Shown piece by piece: positions 1 to 8,346 of a stretch of 18,599 nucleotides of DNA. Each line of letters begins with the position of its first letter. Position 1 is the stretch's first letter. This DNA comes from Cudoniella acicularis. Taxonomy: Eukaryota; Ascomycota; Leotiomycetes; Helotiales; Helotiaceae. The stretch lies in NCBI GenBank assembly GCA_013054445.1, contig JAAMPI010001155.1:1-18599 (forward strand), written 5' to 3'. Position numbers and translations under genes: made by a program. The notes under the pieces are model-generated. The model did not search any database and was not told the origin of the DNA. It was given only the letters and a program-made list of their open reading frames with translations.

Positions 1-182
1 GTCTGCTTATTCCTTTGTAGATAGATAAGTCTTTAAGTCAAATTCATATTATTATTCCACATACTTGAATCACTCTCGACCTAACAGTCGACTCTTCTTC
101 CGCCCACACCTTAGCTGCCTACCGACGACTATATAGATATATCTTCTATATACTATATACCGCGTACTACGGTTATATACCC

Positions 183-1019
183 TTACATCCAACAAAACTC
201 GTTATTCCCGATTTGACCTATGGGGTTTGGAAGGACTTCAAGCGCATTAGGAGGAACTTGGTGTCCCCAACTTGGTTGGAACATATTGGCAGGTTGGTAT
301 CCGCGACTTGGTGCTTGGACCATAGAATGATGGAACATAGGATGCTGAAAAGCGTCTATAGACTGAGGCCCTTGACTTGGAACTTGATGTCCAATGGTAT
401 TTTAGAGAGCACTAGCCCATTGAGTGTCTTGACCTGGAGCCTGTCCTGCATCATTTTCGGGTGTATTAACGGGCGACTGCATGCGGGTTCTCCGCTGTCG
501 GCGAGTACGTTGGTATTCTTGACCAGAGGCCCGCCCCGTACCATTATTCGTTCGCCGCGTGCGGGGCATAAATCGCCTGCGAGTAAGTAGAGGGCCTTCA
601 TTAAAAGCCCATGCTACACACTGCGTAGGGTGCTCGTGAAAGCAATGCTCCATAAGATCGAGCATCTGATTTTTCTCAAAGACCGCTGGACACTAGTGGC
701 ACTTTTGTTGGACCGCAGGAGTGCCATCGTCCTGTGGCACTGAAACGGCCGTGCTGTGACGTGCGCGAATATGTGACTTCAACAATCCCAAATCACATAG
801 AGTAAGTCCGCAAATTCAGCACTTTGATGACAATGCGCGTCGGTGCACCGTCCGGGAGTGGTCTTCAAGCTCCCTTACTGTATCAAAGTGGTCATGGCAT
901 TCGAAACAGGTAAATGGTATGACACCTGGGTGAATCTTTTCGATGTGCCTGTCGTGTCTAGCTGATACAAATCTTGCGTTGAAAGATATGCGGCAAATAG
1001 GACATTCCAGTGGGCCCAT
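183..1019 (-). pseudogene. C2H2 zinc-finger protein gene broken by three in-frame stops
   Basis: Reading from ATG 1019 down to TAA 183-185, one frame of 279 codons is interrupted only by TGA (816-818), TAG (693-695) and TAA (402-404). Finger 1 (CPIC...H...H) has a longer loop. Finger 2 is a canonical C-x2-C-x12-H-x4-H, joined by a linker-like HPGVIPF. Finger 3 is also canonical, but its C-x2-C contains the TGA. Finger 4 (C-x2-C-x14-H-x4-H) has the TAG inside its C-x2-C. The rest is an Arg-rich stretch and a Gln/Pro-rich tail with repeated HQVP-like units that continues beyond the third stop. Fungal C2H2 proteins of this type usually bind DNA in the nucleus. Each stop is one C-to-T change from CGA, CAG or CAA, and the latter two are CpA to TpA as in RIP. 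Stops lie just upstream of ATG 1019, so the true start or an upstream exon is uncertain. An intact gene using introns to skip the stops is the less likely alternative. Confidence 0.7.
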
Positions 1020-1090
1020 TTGCCGTGGATAAAATAGATGAAACCATGCTTGCTATTATCCAAAGAAATCTTCTCACTTCTCTCTTTCAC

Positions 1091-1395
1091 TCTATATAAG
1101 AATTGATTCAGTTATGAGAAAAATCGTGTTATAGATTCAAAGAGGCTCTAATAGTTGCACGTACTCACGTCCGGATGCTGTTCTGCGTTAAATATGTTAA
1201 AAATTTCTATATTGTTCTTAATACACGTTCCTGTATTTACTGGCAAGGATTTAAAACAGAAAAGTTTGTTTCGGAACTCACTACAAAGGGTAATTATATC
1301 AAAGCAGTCCTTGGTACTGTTCCGAGCTCCAGGCACTCGCTAATTATGAGCTTCACTAATAAATATAACAGGCAGTTCGATATCGGAATCTCGAC
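1091..1395. other. intergenic, no gene recognised
   Basis: Both strands carry overlapping open frames of 60-75 codons here, but none has a domain, a convincing start context or splice sites. I see no RNA gene and no clear promoter elements. The stretch may hold the promoter or an unseen first exon of the minus-strand zinc-finger gene. Confidence 0.4.
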
Positions 1396-1584
1396 ATGAG
1401 CAATTTCCATTTCCGCCCTTGGACCTGAGCAGTCGCTGCTATAGCCTGAGCTGAGGGTGAGCAAGCCCTGAGCCAAGCTGAAAAGGAGGCGGCTCGTTTG
1501 GGTTCCTCGACTACGACTACCGCCGGTCAAATTGGAAGGAGCGAGGCAGGGGTTCTTTCGGGGCCAATATTAGACCCTCGTTAG
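1396..1584 (+). pseudogene. possible relic of a charged Ala/Glu-rich coding sequence
   Basis: From ATG 1396 one frame runs to TAG 1582-1584 with two in-frame TGAs at 1426-1428 and 1447-1449, each one C-to-T change from CGA. After the second TGA, 44 codons read as an Ala/Glu/Lys-rich helix-like piece (EQALSQAEKEAARLG) and then a Ser/Thr/Gly tail. Helical Ala/Glu-rich C-termini are common in fungal Fot1/pogo-type transposases, and an AT-rich island begins directly downstream. No transposase motif is visible, so this is only a suggestion. It could equally be a chance frame. Confidence 0.22.
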
Positions 1585-1920
1585 GTAGAACTATACCCCC
1601 TAATTTTATCGAACGTTAGATTGAACTTTACTTAGTTCTAGAATAGTTATGTTAATTTTATTACTTTTAATAGTAAACCTAGGCTTATAACCTATTAAAA
1701 GGTTAATATTATAATTACTCTTATATAGAATAAAGGAATATAGGAAATTAATATAAGTTTACTACTAAGCTAAGATATTACGAAGGTTAAGCAAGGACAT
1801 ATAATTCCTTATATAATTATATAACTCACTAGTCCTAATTAGGCCTAGCTTATATTTCTTTAGATCTATACTAAATTATTATTTTCCTTTAATATAAACA
1901 ACTTAAATAATATTAGTTAT
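1585..1920. other. AT-rich, stop-laden island (RIP-like)
   Basis: This stretch is strongly AT-rich, full of TA dinucleotides and has stops in all six frames. That is the look of a transposon copy destroyed by repeat-induced point mutation in a Pezizomycotina genome. No gene or recognisable element survives in it. Confidence 0.6.
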
Positions 1921-2089
1921 TGTAGTGGGGTTTCGTGTCCGCTGACAGCTGGTCACGTGGTATGTCGACACGTGACCTGATTCCTGTATATATAGCCGTC
2001 CTCTCTCCTTCCTCAAGCAAGCAAGTTCCTTTCTCTTTTTTATCTTTTGGTTTAGTCCTCGAGTCAGGGGTCCTCCCCCCCCTTTTACA
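1921..2089 (+). repeat. probable solo LTR of a retrotransposon
   Basis: The 169-bp segment begins TG (TGTAGTGGGG) and ends CA (CCTTTTACA), with TTAT directly on both sides (1917-1920 and 2090-2093), compatible with a short target-site duplication. Inside are a perfect 9-bp inverted repeat, GGTCACGTG at 1951-1959 and CACGTGACC at 1969-1977, then a TATA box (1987-1994) and a CT-rich stretch as near an LTR transcription start. The segment is much less AT-rich than its surroundings. No partner LTR or internal coding region is seen, so a solo LTR left by recombination is the simplest reading. The flanking match is short and in AT-rich DNA, so the exact borders are uncertain. Confidence 0.45.
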
Positions 2090-3103
2090 TTATTTATTAG
2101 TAATATAGAAATTAAAGATATAATCTAAGTTATTAATAAAGTATTAACTACGTAACTACGCGTAGACTTAAGGGTCCTTACTTCGAGTATATATAAGAGA
2201 AGCTTCTTTTCTCCTTAGTTAATTCTTCTTATATTAAATTAAGCTTCTATACTAGATAGTATACATTCGCCCTATAATACTTAAGATATAATATACTTCT
2301 TATTCTTATTATTAGTTCTACCTTGCTCTATAACCTTAGTATAATAATTTAAACTTCTATCCTCTCCCCTAATAATAAAATCCTTAAGCCTTATTAAAGC
2401 TACCTCCTTTACCCTCTTTACTTTATATTCTAACGCTTAATATTCCCGCTCTAATTTCCTTCTTCCTTCCCTTGTCTTTACTTTTTAACTTATACTATTA
2501 CCCTTCCCTAGAATATTTAACCTCTAATAATAAAGCTATGTAGCCTCGAGTTCGGAAATAATATTAGGCGTTAGAAGATTATTATCACGGATCTAGAGTC
2601 CTAGTAGGATAGGAGAGAGTTTCTAGTACTACTTAAATAAAAATTAGTCGTAAGTTACCGAGCGTGAACGGCGGAATATGAAGGCCATGCTACTGGAGAG
2701 AGGCGGAAGGCACGGATTTGAGATATTAGGTTTGTTTAGCACAGTGACGGGGTCCTCTTTCTAATGGTGTGATATATTGTCTCCAAGATATTTAATAACT
2801 GCGTTCTTTCAATCCAGCAAGCTTATTTCTTGATTTTCTAGGGGATATTAGTGGGACATGGCTTTTGAAAGGATGCTACGTGAATCATTAACTCCTTTAG
2901 TTGCGAATCAGCCAGCTCCGAACCAATAGAGGCAAGCTTGGAGATGATGATGATGATTCACACGGTCACACTCATGCTCACTTCCTAGCACAATCTGAGC
3001 ATCACGCAACAAGATTTCCAAAGAATCGCTTCAAAACGGGTTCGGAATCATCGAAAGCAAATCTCATTGATTAAGAATCCGGCAAACCATCGAACCCATT
3101 ACT
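2090..3103. other. AT-rich island grading into gene-poor DNA
   Basis: Bases 2090 to about 2640 are AT-rich and stop-laden. Read on the minus strand, some parts (about 2270-2480) show runs of Lys/Arg/Glu codons broken by many TAA and TAG stops, as in a RIP-mutated transposon, but no family can be named. Bases 2640-3103 have normal composition without a convincing gene. A short GAT microsatellite lies near 2943-2956. Confidence 0.5.
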
Positions 3104-3280
3104 TCACATTAAAACAGAACACGCTTCCCTCCATTTAAACCCCTCGGTACTCTGTGTATACTCATTATCCTCTCTACCAACTCCATAATCCAATCTACTA
3201 TCTTCCTCTATTTGAAACCCCTTGTACCTTGCCAAAAATACCTTAACAATAGCCCTCTCCCTCGCATTTATCTCCCTCAC

Positions 3281-3535
3281 CTAATCTTTCAACATCTGTC
3301 TTCTCTCGCTCCCCATCCCGGCGTGCAACTCTTTCTTCAACTCTTTCACCGCAGTTATGAGGTACAGGGATCGGCATTGCGGATTTCCTTTATCACAATA
3401 TGCTTGCTCGAGTTTTCTGAGGCTGGAAACGGGGAGAGAGATGGATCCATTGGGGGCGAAATAAAGAGGTGGTAGAATTCCGTAGCGCAGCTGAGAGATG
3501 AATTTGTGGTAACATGGTTGTTCTGGGCTGTTCAT
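3281..3535 (-). CDS. small protein of unknown function, frame continues past a TAG
   Basis: ATG at 3535 opens an 84-codon frame ending at TAG 3281-3283. The product is mixed and protein-like, with a hydrophobic-aromatic stretch (YGILPPLYFAP), several leucine-rich segments and a charged C-terminus. I recognise no domain. After the TAG the same frame stays open for 58 more codons to TGA 3104-3106, with a similarly charged composition (AREREIVKVFLARYKGF and onward). The TAG could be a CAG altered by a single C-to-T change, so the original protein may have had about 143 residues. The frame is also open for some 40 Pro/Gln/Thr-rich codons upstream of the ATG, so an upstream exon is possible. A GT directly follows the TAG, but a stop before a donor would still end the protein. 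Whether it is expressed is unknown. Confidence 0.33.
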   Translation of the reverse strand: MNSPEQPCYHKFISQLRYGILPPLYFAPNGSISLPVSSLRKLEQAYCDKGNPQCRSLYLITAVKELKKELHAGMGSERRQMLKD

Positions 3536-4357
3536 CGCTGACTGATGTCGTGTTTTGGCAGGTTGGCGGTTGGTTGAGGATGGTGGCTGGTCTTCAAGGC
3601 CGAGTTGGTGATATTCTGGCTTCGTGATTGTTATTGTTCAAAAAAGGAAGCTGGATCGAGGTTTGGAATAAATAATAAATGGCTCAAATAAGTTTGTTGC
3701 AAATAATTCGATTCACACTTAAGAAATCTTCAAAGTGAGGGAAGTGGATCTAGGGAGCACGGAGCCAGGACAAAGATCAGCCTTGTTGAGGAACAAATCA
3801 CCGGTACCGGAGTTTCTGAGTTGTGCAGAGCGCCAGAAGATAACTGGCATAATTGGACATGTTGAATAGGCTTTGTAAGTAACGAGGGAAACAGTAAGTT
3901 ATTGATGGATTAACGATTTGCAGAGTACATCAATTTTGAGGAATTGATTCATAGGGCGAGATGGAAACCTCTTGCTCTAAGAATGTTAGAATTTTTCTTT
4001 GTCTCGATAGTGTCCCTTCTATTTTTGTGCCATAATGACTCTTTCTGATGCCTTCATTCGTCATTCGATGCTAGCGGTCCTTGAAATTAAGAATCTTAAG
4101 ATCTAGCAGGTGTATGAAGCTAGCAAAACTCTATTCGAATTCAGTGATACTGCTCAGCCTTCTCAGTGAGTCAAATATCAAGTAAGTTTTCTAGGTTTAA
4201 GTCGCCTCATAGTAAATTTCTGCCTAGTGAGTGTAAAAATAATTTTATGAAACATGTGTCTAAAAGTAATTCAAGAGCCCAACATCCTAGCATTGCTCCC
4301 TTAAATGCAAAATCAACAATACAAGAAATCATCCGTAAAATTTGAAATTCTTCACAC
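3536..4357. other. intergenic, nothing recognised
   Basis: Composition is moderate and all frames are closed. The plus strand from about 3700 to 4200 shows no long frame, RNA gene or repeat I can name. The left end probably carries the promoter and 5' leader of the small minus-strand gene. The right end is downstream of the next minus-strand gene, whose shifted frame ends at 4358. Confidence 0.45.
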
Positions 4358-5700
4358 TTAACAAACATTCGGTGTAGTAGGTAAAGGCATTCCTTGGGGC
4401 AAAAACGCCTGCAGAGTACTATCTGCATCATTGTTCTCAAAAATCCCCAAGCTAGCCCAACCAAACGTAGCGGCCGCATCATTATCGTAGAATTGCGCAG
4501 AGAGAACCTGACCAGCCTGCCAAGTGCCCCCGCAAAGCAAGCTATCTCATTTTCAATCTGCTGATAACCACCCGCGGCATCAAAGGAAGGGTTAGCTGGG
4601 TCAGCCTCTGAGGCTCCGGTGTCGAAACGAGCTTCCATGAGATGATCGGAGAGACGCTCGTGCTGGAAGCTTTGGCGTTTGGCGAGTCCATGGTTGGCAT
4701 ACGAGATGGTAAAGCGTGTACCGTTGATGTGGTCACGGGAGGCGATGTCCATCTTGCCGTGGCGAGGGTGCTGAATGCGGTATATGGGGGCGACAGGATT
4801 CATGTGCTCATCGTCTCGACCAGCAAGTCGATGGGATTTGCTCACATAGCCTAGGAATTCTAGTTCACCGAAAGATCTCCGCAGAACATCGGCTATCAGG
4901 GCTTCGTGGAAATCTTGCATCTCGAGTTGCGCTCTCTTGCTGAGTACATCCAGAGCGATGAGTTCTAGCCCAGATTGATCCCAGGTATTGGCTGCCCGTG
5001 CGAACCAACCTGCGCTCTGAGCGGCTTTGAAGGCGAAGCCGATTGAAAGTACAGTTCCAGCTATGCCGAAAACACACCCAGCAACACTGCCAGCACTTCC
5101 ATCTGTTCATTGTTAGCATTTTCCAGGGCTAGGAGAAATACTGGAGGGCATACCAGTTGTAACGCAGCCTTGGATTGCCGTGGCAATACTACCCGCAGCA
5201 ACGGCAACATTGATGGCTTGCCATGCAAGGCCTATAGTAAATGAGACAAAGAGCACTGGGTGTTCCCCAAGAGTTCCCGGTACAGCAGTCTTGAAGAGCG
5301 CAGCATGCTCAGGCGTTAGTGGTTGAGGAGTTTCGGTGAGATTCAGGTAAAGTCCATTCCATTGATCAGAGGGAGCAACTTTGAGAGAGCTCCAGTTGAA
5401 GTTGTCTGGTGTCCAAGGTTCGGCAGCATGGCAACTACGTATCAGCGCCAATGATACAAGCAGGCCGAGAAAAAGCGATGAGACACTCATTTTGATTGAC
5501 ATTTTGCGTGCGTAGGATATCAACTCGATGAGCTCGCCTCGTTCAAGATCGACAACGTCTTGAGCTCTATAGTAGGCACTTGTGCCGGCGTATAAATCGC
5601 GGAAGAAAGTTTTTATCTCACGAGGACGGCGAAAAAAATGCAGAAAGGCAGATACTGTTCTCCGCTCAATTCGTGCTTCATGTTCGGGAACTTCAGACAT
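4358..5700 (-). CDS. membrane-anchored or secreted protein of unknown family, with frameshift
   Basis: Exon 1 runs 5700-5154 and exon 2 runs 5102-4358. The intron (5153-5103, 51 nt) has donor GTATGC, branch GCTAAC and acceptor ACAG. ATG 5700 lies in good context (CAAGATG). About 66 charged residues precede a hydrophobic segment (SLFLGLLVSLALI, then SCHA/AEPW). Starting instead at ATG 5502 would make that segment a normal signal peptide. The following domain has N-glycosylation sequons (NWS, NLT, NGT) and a Gly/Ala-rich hydrophobic stretch spanning the splice junction. Exon 2 continues as a globular-looking region (RQSFQHERLSDHLMEARFDT). At the C5 run 4527-4531 (G5 on the coding strand) the frame breaks. 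The plausible C-terminus lies in the -1 frame, ending at TAA 4358-4360 after LQAFLPQGMPLP. With the shift the protein is about 430 residues (364 from the inner ATG). I do not recognise the family. The break may be an assembly indel or real decay. Confidence 0.62.
5103..5153 (-). other. intron of the 4358-5700 gene
   Basis: On the minus strand the donor is GTATGC, a GCTAAC branch site lies 13 bases before the acceptor, and the intron ends ACAG. Removing 51 bases joins ACT-G to AT-GGA, gives an Asp codon and keeps frame. Without splicing the frame ends at TAG 5113-5115. Confidence 0.72.
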
Positions 5701-5745
5701 CTTGCCCTGGTTTATAATTTCTGGATAACTGTCAGATTTTGTCAA

Positions 5746-6239
5746 TTAATGCTGAGATGGTGGGCGAATATGCTGACGTGCTGGGGAAGTTGAGGCGCAG
5801 GCGGCAGGATAGTCTCATTGAGACGTTGGTTCCAACTGTCTCGTGAACTGTTGGAAAACCGTCATTCGCCCCCGTTAGAATTCTCATCGGCTCCGTGAGT
5901 GAATGCAGAACAGTCTTGCCTGGCAGCGCCGAATTTCATGCAATATATATTAAAGTACGTCAAATAGAGAACCGAGTGTGCTGCCGAGTCGACCAGAATG
6001 CGTTATAACTCACTAGAGAGCCATGTTATTCTATCGTTGAGCTGTTGACGTTTGCTCATGAGTTCATTGAGCCTCGAAGGATCTGCGATCTTCATGCGAA
6101 ACTTAGGGATCTGCCACTTAAATATGCAAGCTGATCTGGGGGACCAGGGTTTTTGAAACAAGATAAGCTGCATAAGCGCACATGATTAACTGAAAGGACC
6201 GCAAAGGGCCTTTCACGTATAAATGGTTACCTAAGGCGA
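5746..6239. other. upstream region of the 4358-5700 gene
   Basis: No convincing gene is present. Short perfect inverted repeats occur: GTCTCA-T-TGAGAC near 5812, the overlapping GTTGG/CCAAC pairs just after it, and TGAAAGG/CCTTTCA near 6192-6217. They could be operator-like sites or chance. This interval should contain the promoter of the minus-strand gene starting at 5700. Confidence 0.35.
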
Positions 6240-7239
6240 TAGTGCTTATACCCTGTTATATTTAGTAGTTAGAGAGAGCCTCTTTTATATTTATTAAGTA
6301 TTATAGCCTAATATACTTCTATTTTTAAACTATAAGCTAATATTAAAATTTAAATAAAGTAGCTTAATAAATAACTTTAAAACTTATTGTGAGGAGGAGG
6401 CGTTGGTAGGCAAAGAAGTCACGTGTAGCAGGAAAAAGATTTAGTACAGAACTAATCTCTGGCCCCGGGGGGTCTAGAGAAGCCCCCTTTTTATTAGCTA
6501 TCTGCTACCGATAAGGGTCCGATGCCAAGGCCTAATTTGCTTACGAAAATCTTGCGTCTCTTTTTCTTCCTCGCCTGTCCAAGAGAGAGTCCAGGCCACT
6601 GTAGTGTAATAGAGATTATTACCTGTAATATAGATAAATAAATATATTAAATATTCAGGCCCATACAAAGGCTAAGGAATTGACTGTTCTTTATTTGGTT
6701 ATCCAAACCAATCAGAGAGTGTTAAGAAATCGCGTGAAGCTTTTTACTAATTCTAGTATAAACTTTCTTTGTATGATATTATCTTTCTTTTAGTCAGATC
6801 AATCAGTATCGAGAACAAAAGCTTTGTTAATAATCTTTAATTTGTGTAGTGCCCTAACATGTATCTTATTAATACTTTAAAATTATATAACAACTAAATA
6901 CGAATTATAAGAGCTACAATACTCAAAGGCATTGTTTTAATCGGCAGCCTATATTCTGGCCCCCCTCTTTCTATATACTAGCCCCTGGCCCGCCTACCCC
7001 ACCCAACAAATTATTTATTTTATTATAAATTAATTATTTCCTCTTACTTCTTATTATATTTATTCTCCTTTATCCTCAAGTTTATAGGGCAATCATTTCC
7101 TAGATTCTACTAAAAGTGAGTTATAAGCCTTATTTAAATAAATAAAAAAACTTCTTCAAATATATGTTTTTTATATTATTGTACCTAATAAGTAAAGAAA
7201 GAACGATAAATTCATAATATATTCTTGAATAGATATATA
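6240..7239. other. AT-rich transposon graveyard with a balanced-composition patch
   Basis: Most of this kilobase is AT-rich, TA-dense and closed in all frames, as expected of RIP-mutated repeats. A patch at about 6390-6620 has normal composition and contains a CACGTG site and GGCCCCGGGG. On its minus strand is a stretch open to TAA 6494-6496 that reads as a basic C-terminal-like tail (GQARKKKRRKIFVSKLG, ending VADS). This could be the last intact piece of a mobile-element gene, but no motif confirms it. Confidence 0.45.
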
Positions 7240-7308
7240 TAACAGGTAGTGCGTTATAGCGGGATACACTATAACTACGAGCGAGTAGGTATGTCGAGAC
7301 GCGCTGCT

Positions 7309-7339
7309 ATAGTGTGCTACAGGGGGCGATGCGCTGTAG
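7309..7339 (+). repeat. 31-bp direct repeat, copy 1
   Basis: This copy matches 7569-7599 at 29 of 31 positions. It starts ATAGTGTGCTAC and ends GATGCGCTGTAG. The second copy carries a clean hairpin (CTACAGCG ... CGCTGTAG), which is degraded here by two substitutions. Position within a repeat-rich island suggests transposon ends. Confidence 0.6.
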
Positions 7340-7387
7340 CGTTGCGCTATAATTAGGGAGCGATAGAATACTAACGTGCGCTGCTTT

Positions 7388-7573
7388 ACTATTCCCTCCG
7401 CTGCGGCTAGGTTTGCATTTAGAAGTAAACGTCGCAAAAGTCGTGTAACAGCACAATAGGGAAGGGAACACTTTAGAATCATAACTTTTTATTTTGGGGT
7501 TGTACTTTTATCGCGAGGTGTTTAATTTATAGCTCGTCCTAAGTGCAAGGCCGGTCGCAGCGGAGGGGATAGT
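7388..7573. repeat. inverted-repeat pair flanking about 150 bp
   Basis: The arms at 7388-7405 (ACTATTCCCTCCGCTGCG) and 7556-7573 are inverted copies with one mismatch in 18 bases, 12 of them an uninterrupted match. The interior has no coding potential. The arrangement fits a small non-autonomous element (MITE-like) or the remains of nested terminal inverted repeats. No clear target-site duplication is seen. Confidence 0.45.
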
Positions 7574-7599
7574 GTGCTACAGCGAGCGATGCGCTGTAG
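7569..7599 (+). repeat. 31-bp direct repeat, copy 2
   Basis: Second copy of the repeat at 7309-7339, with two differences. It contains a perfect 8-bp inverted repeat, CTACAGCG and CGCTGTAG, around a 7-base loop. It overlaps the right arm of the 7388-7573 inverted-repeat pair. Confidence 0.6.
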
Positions 7600-8079
7600 A
7601 GGCACTCATGTTTTGGCAGAATTAGTAGGTGACAAGGGTGGGGGCCAGGGGAGGACAGAATATGGGCTGCCATTTTTATAGGTACATAAGGACTTGCGCC
7701 TCTAGAATCATGTAATAGCCTGAATATTAAAATCCTAATAATGATAGAAATAAGCCTATATAGCGCAAAACAGGGTTCTACTCAACTCTAAAGTCTTATT
7801 ATAATTCTCGCCGGATTCAGGCAGGAGTGTATCACGTGATACAACGATGCCGAACCCCTTGTTTAGGAGTTCGGCTTTTGTGAAGTAAGCTATCTACATT
7901 GAATCAATGGGGATATATTGTCATAGGAATATGACTTTCAATTCTTTTAGTGTTACGGTGGTTAAGACCACCTTGTAGAAAAGTATTAGAGTCACGAGTT
8001 TTGTTTGAGCCACGTGATGTTCACTCTTTCTCTTCAATTATACAAGCTAGCTGATTATTATTGATAGCAGAGCATTTGA
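7600..8079. other. non-coding stretch with palindromes
   Basis: No gene is seen. Structural features are a 16-bp palindrome at 7828-7843, a GCCGAAC/GTTCGGC hairpin at about 7850-7876, and a GGTGGT-TAAG-ACCACC hairpin near 7958-7974. CACGTGAT occurs at 7833 and 8011. None can be tied to a named element. Confidence 0.4.
7828..7843. promoter_or_regulatory. 16-bp palindrome with CACGTG core
   Basis: TGTATCACGTGATACA is a perfect palindrome. CACGTG is the core site of bHLH proteins such as Cbf1. The same CACGTGAT recurs at 8011-8018, and CACGTGATACA recurs at 8162-8172. Binding is not demonstrated. It could also be part of a degenerate LTR, since the LTR at 1921-2089 carries the same core twice. 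Confidence 0.3.
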
Positions 8080-8346
8080 TTGTTCACGATATTATTTTTT
8101 GTAAACTGTTGTTTTAATAGATTCTTATATATTAATGAGACGGAGAGTATTGAAAGTAAACCACGTGATACAATCTCACATTCCTCTCTGGTATTTTCCA
8201 GAAAGAACACCAGAAACGTTATGGTTGATTACGACTTTGTCCAATCGCAAAACCTTCTATTAAAGCAGTTATCATTGGCTGAGTTTAATGTAAAAAAGCA
8301 CACGATTTTCAGAATTTGTAAATTTCTTGTTTCGGTCTATTTTTAA

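Noticed and set aside
213..590. 125-codon plus-strand frame with repeated TW motifs
   Set aside because: It is the antisense of the Gln/Pro-rich tail of the zinc-finger gene. The repeated ACTTGG is the complement of its CCAAGT codons.
1148..1399. Overlapping frames of 60-75 codons on both strands
   Set aside because: They have no domain, no splice or start support, and an ambiguous strand. Frames of this length are expected by chance.
4207..4526. Continuation of the unshifted exon 2 frame to 4207
   Set aside because: The translation turns into a Cys/Leu/Arg-rich, non-homogeneous sequence after the homopolymer, while the -1 frame remains protein-like. It is therefore not the real C-terminus.
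4358..5700. Possible secreted killer-type toxin
   Set aside because: A signal-like segment and glycosylation sequons are not enough. There is no cysteine pattern or motif of a toxin family that I can recognise.
7171..7482. 103-codon minus-strand frame
   Set aside because: It lies across the repeat cluster and is made of repeat sequence with no protein-like pattern.
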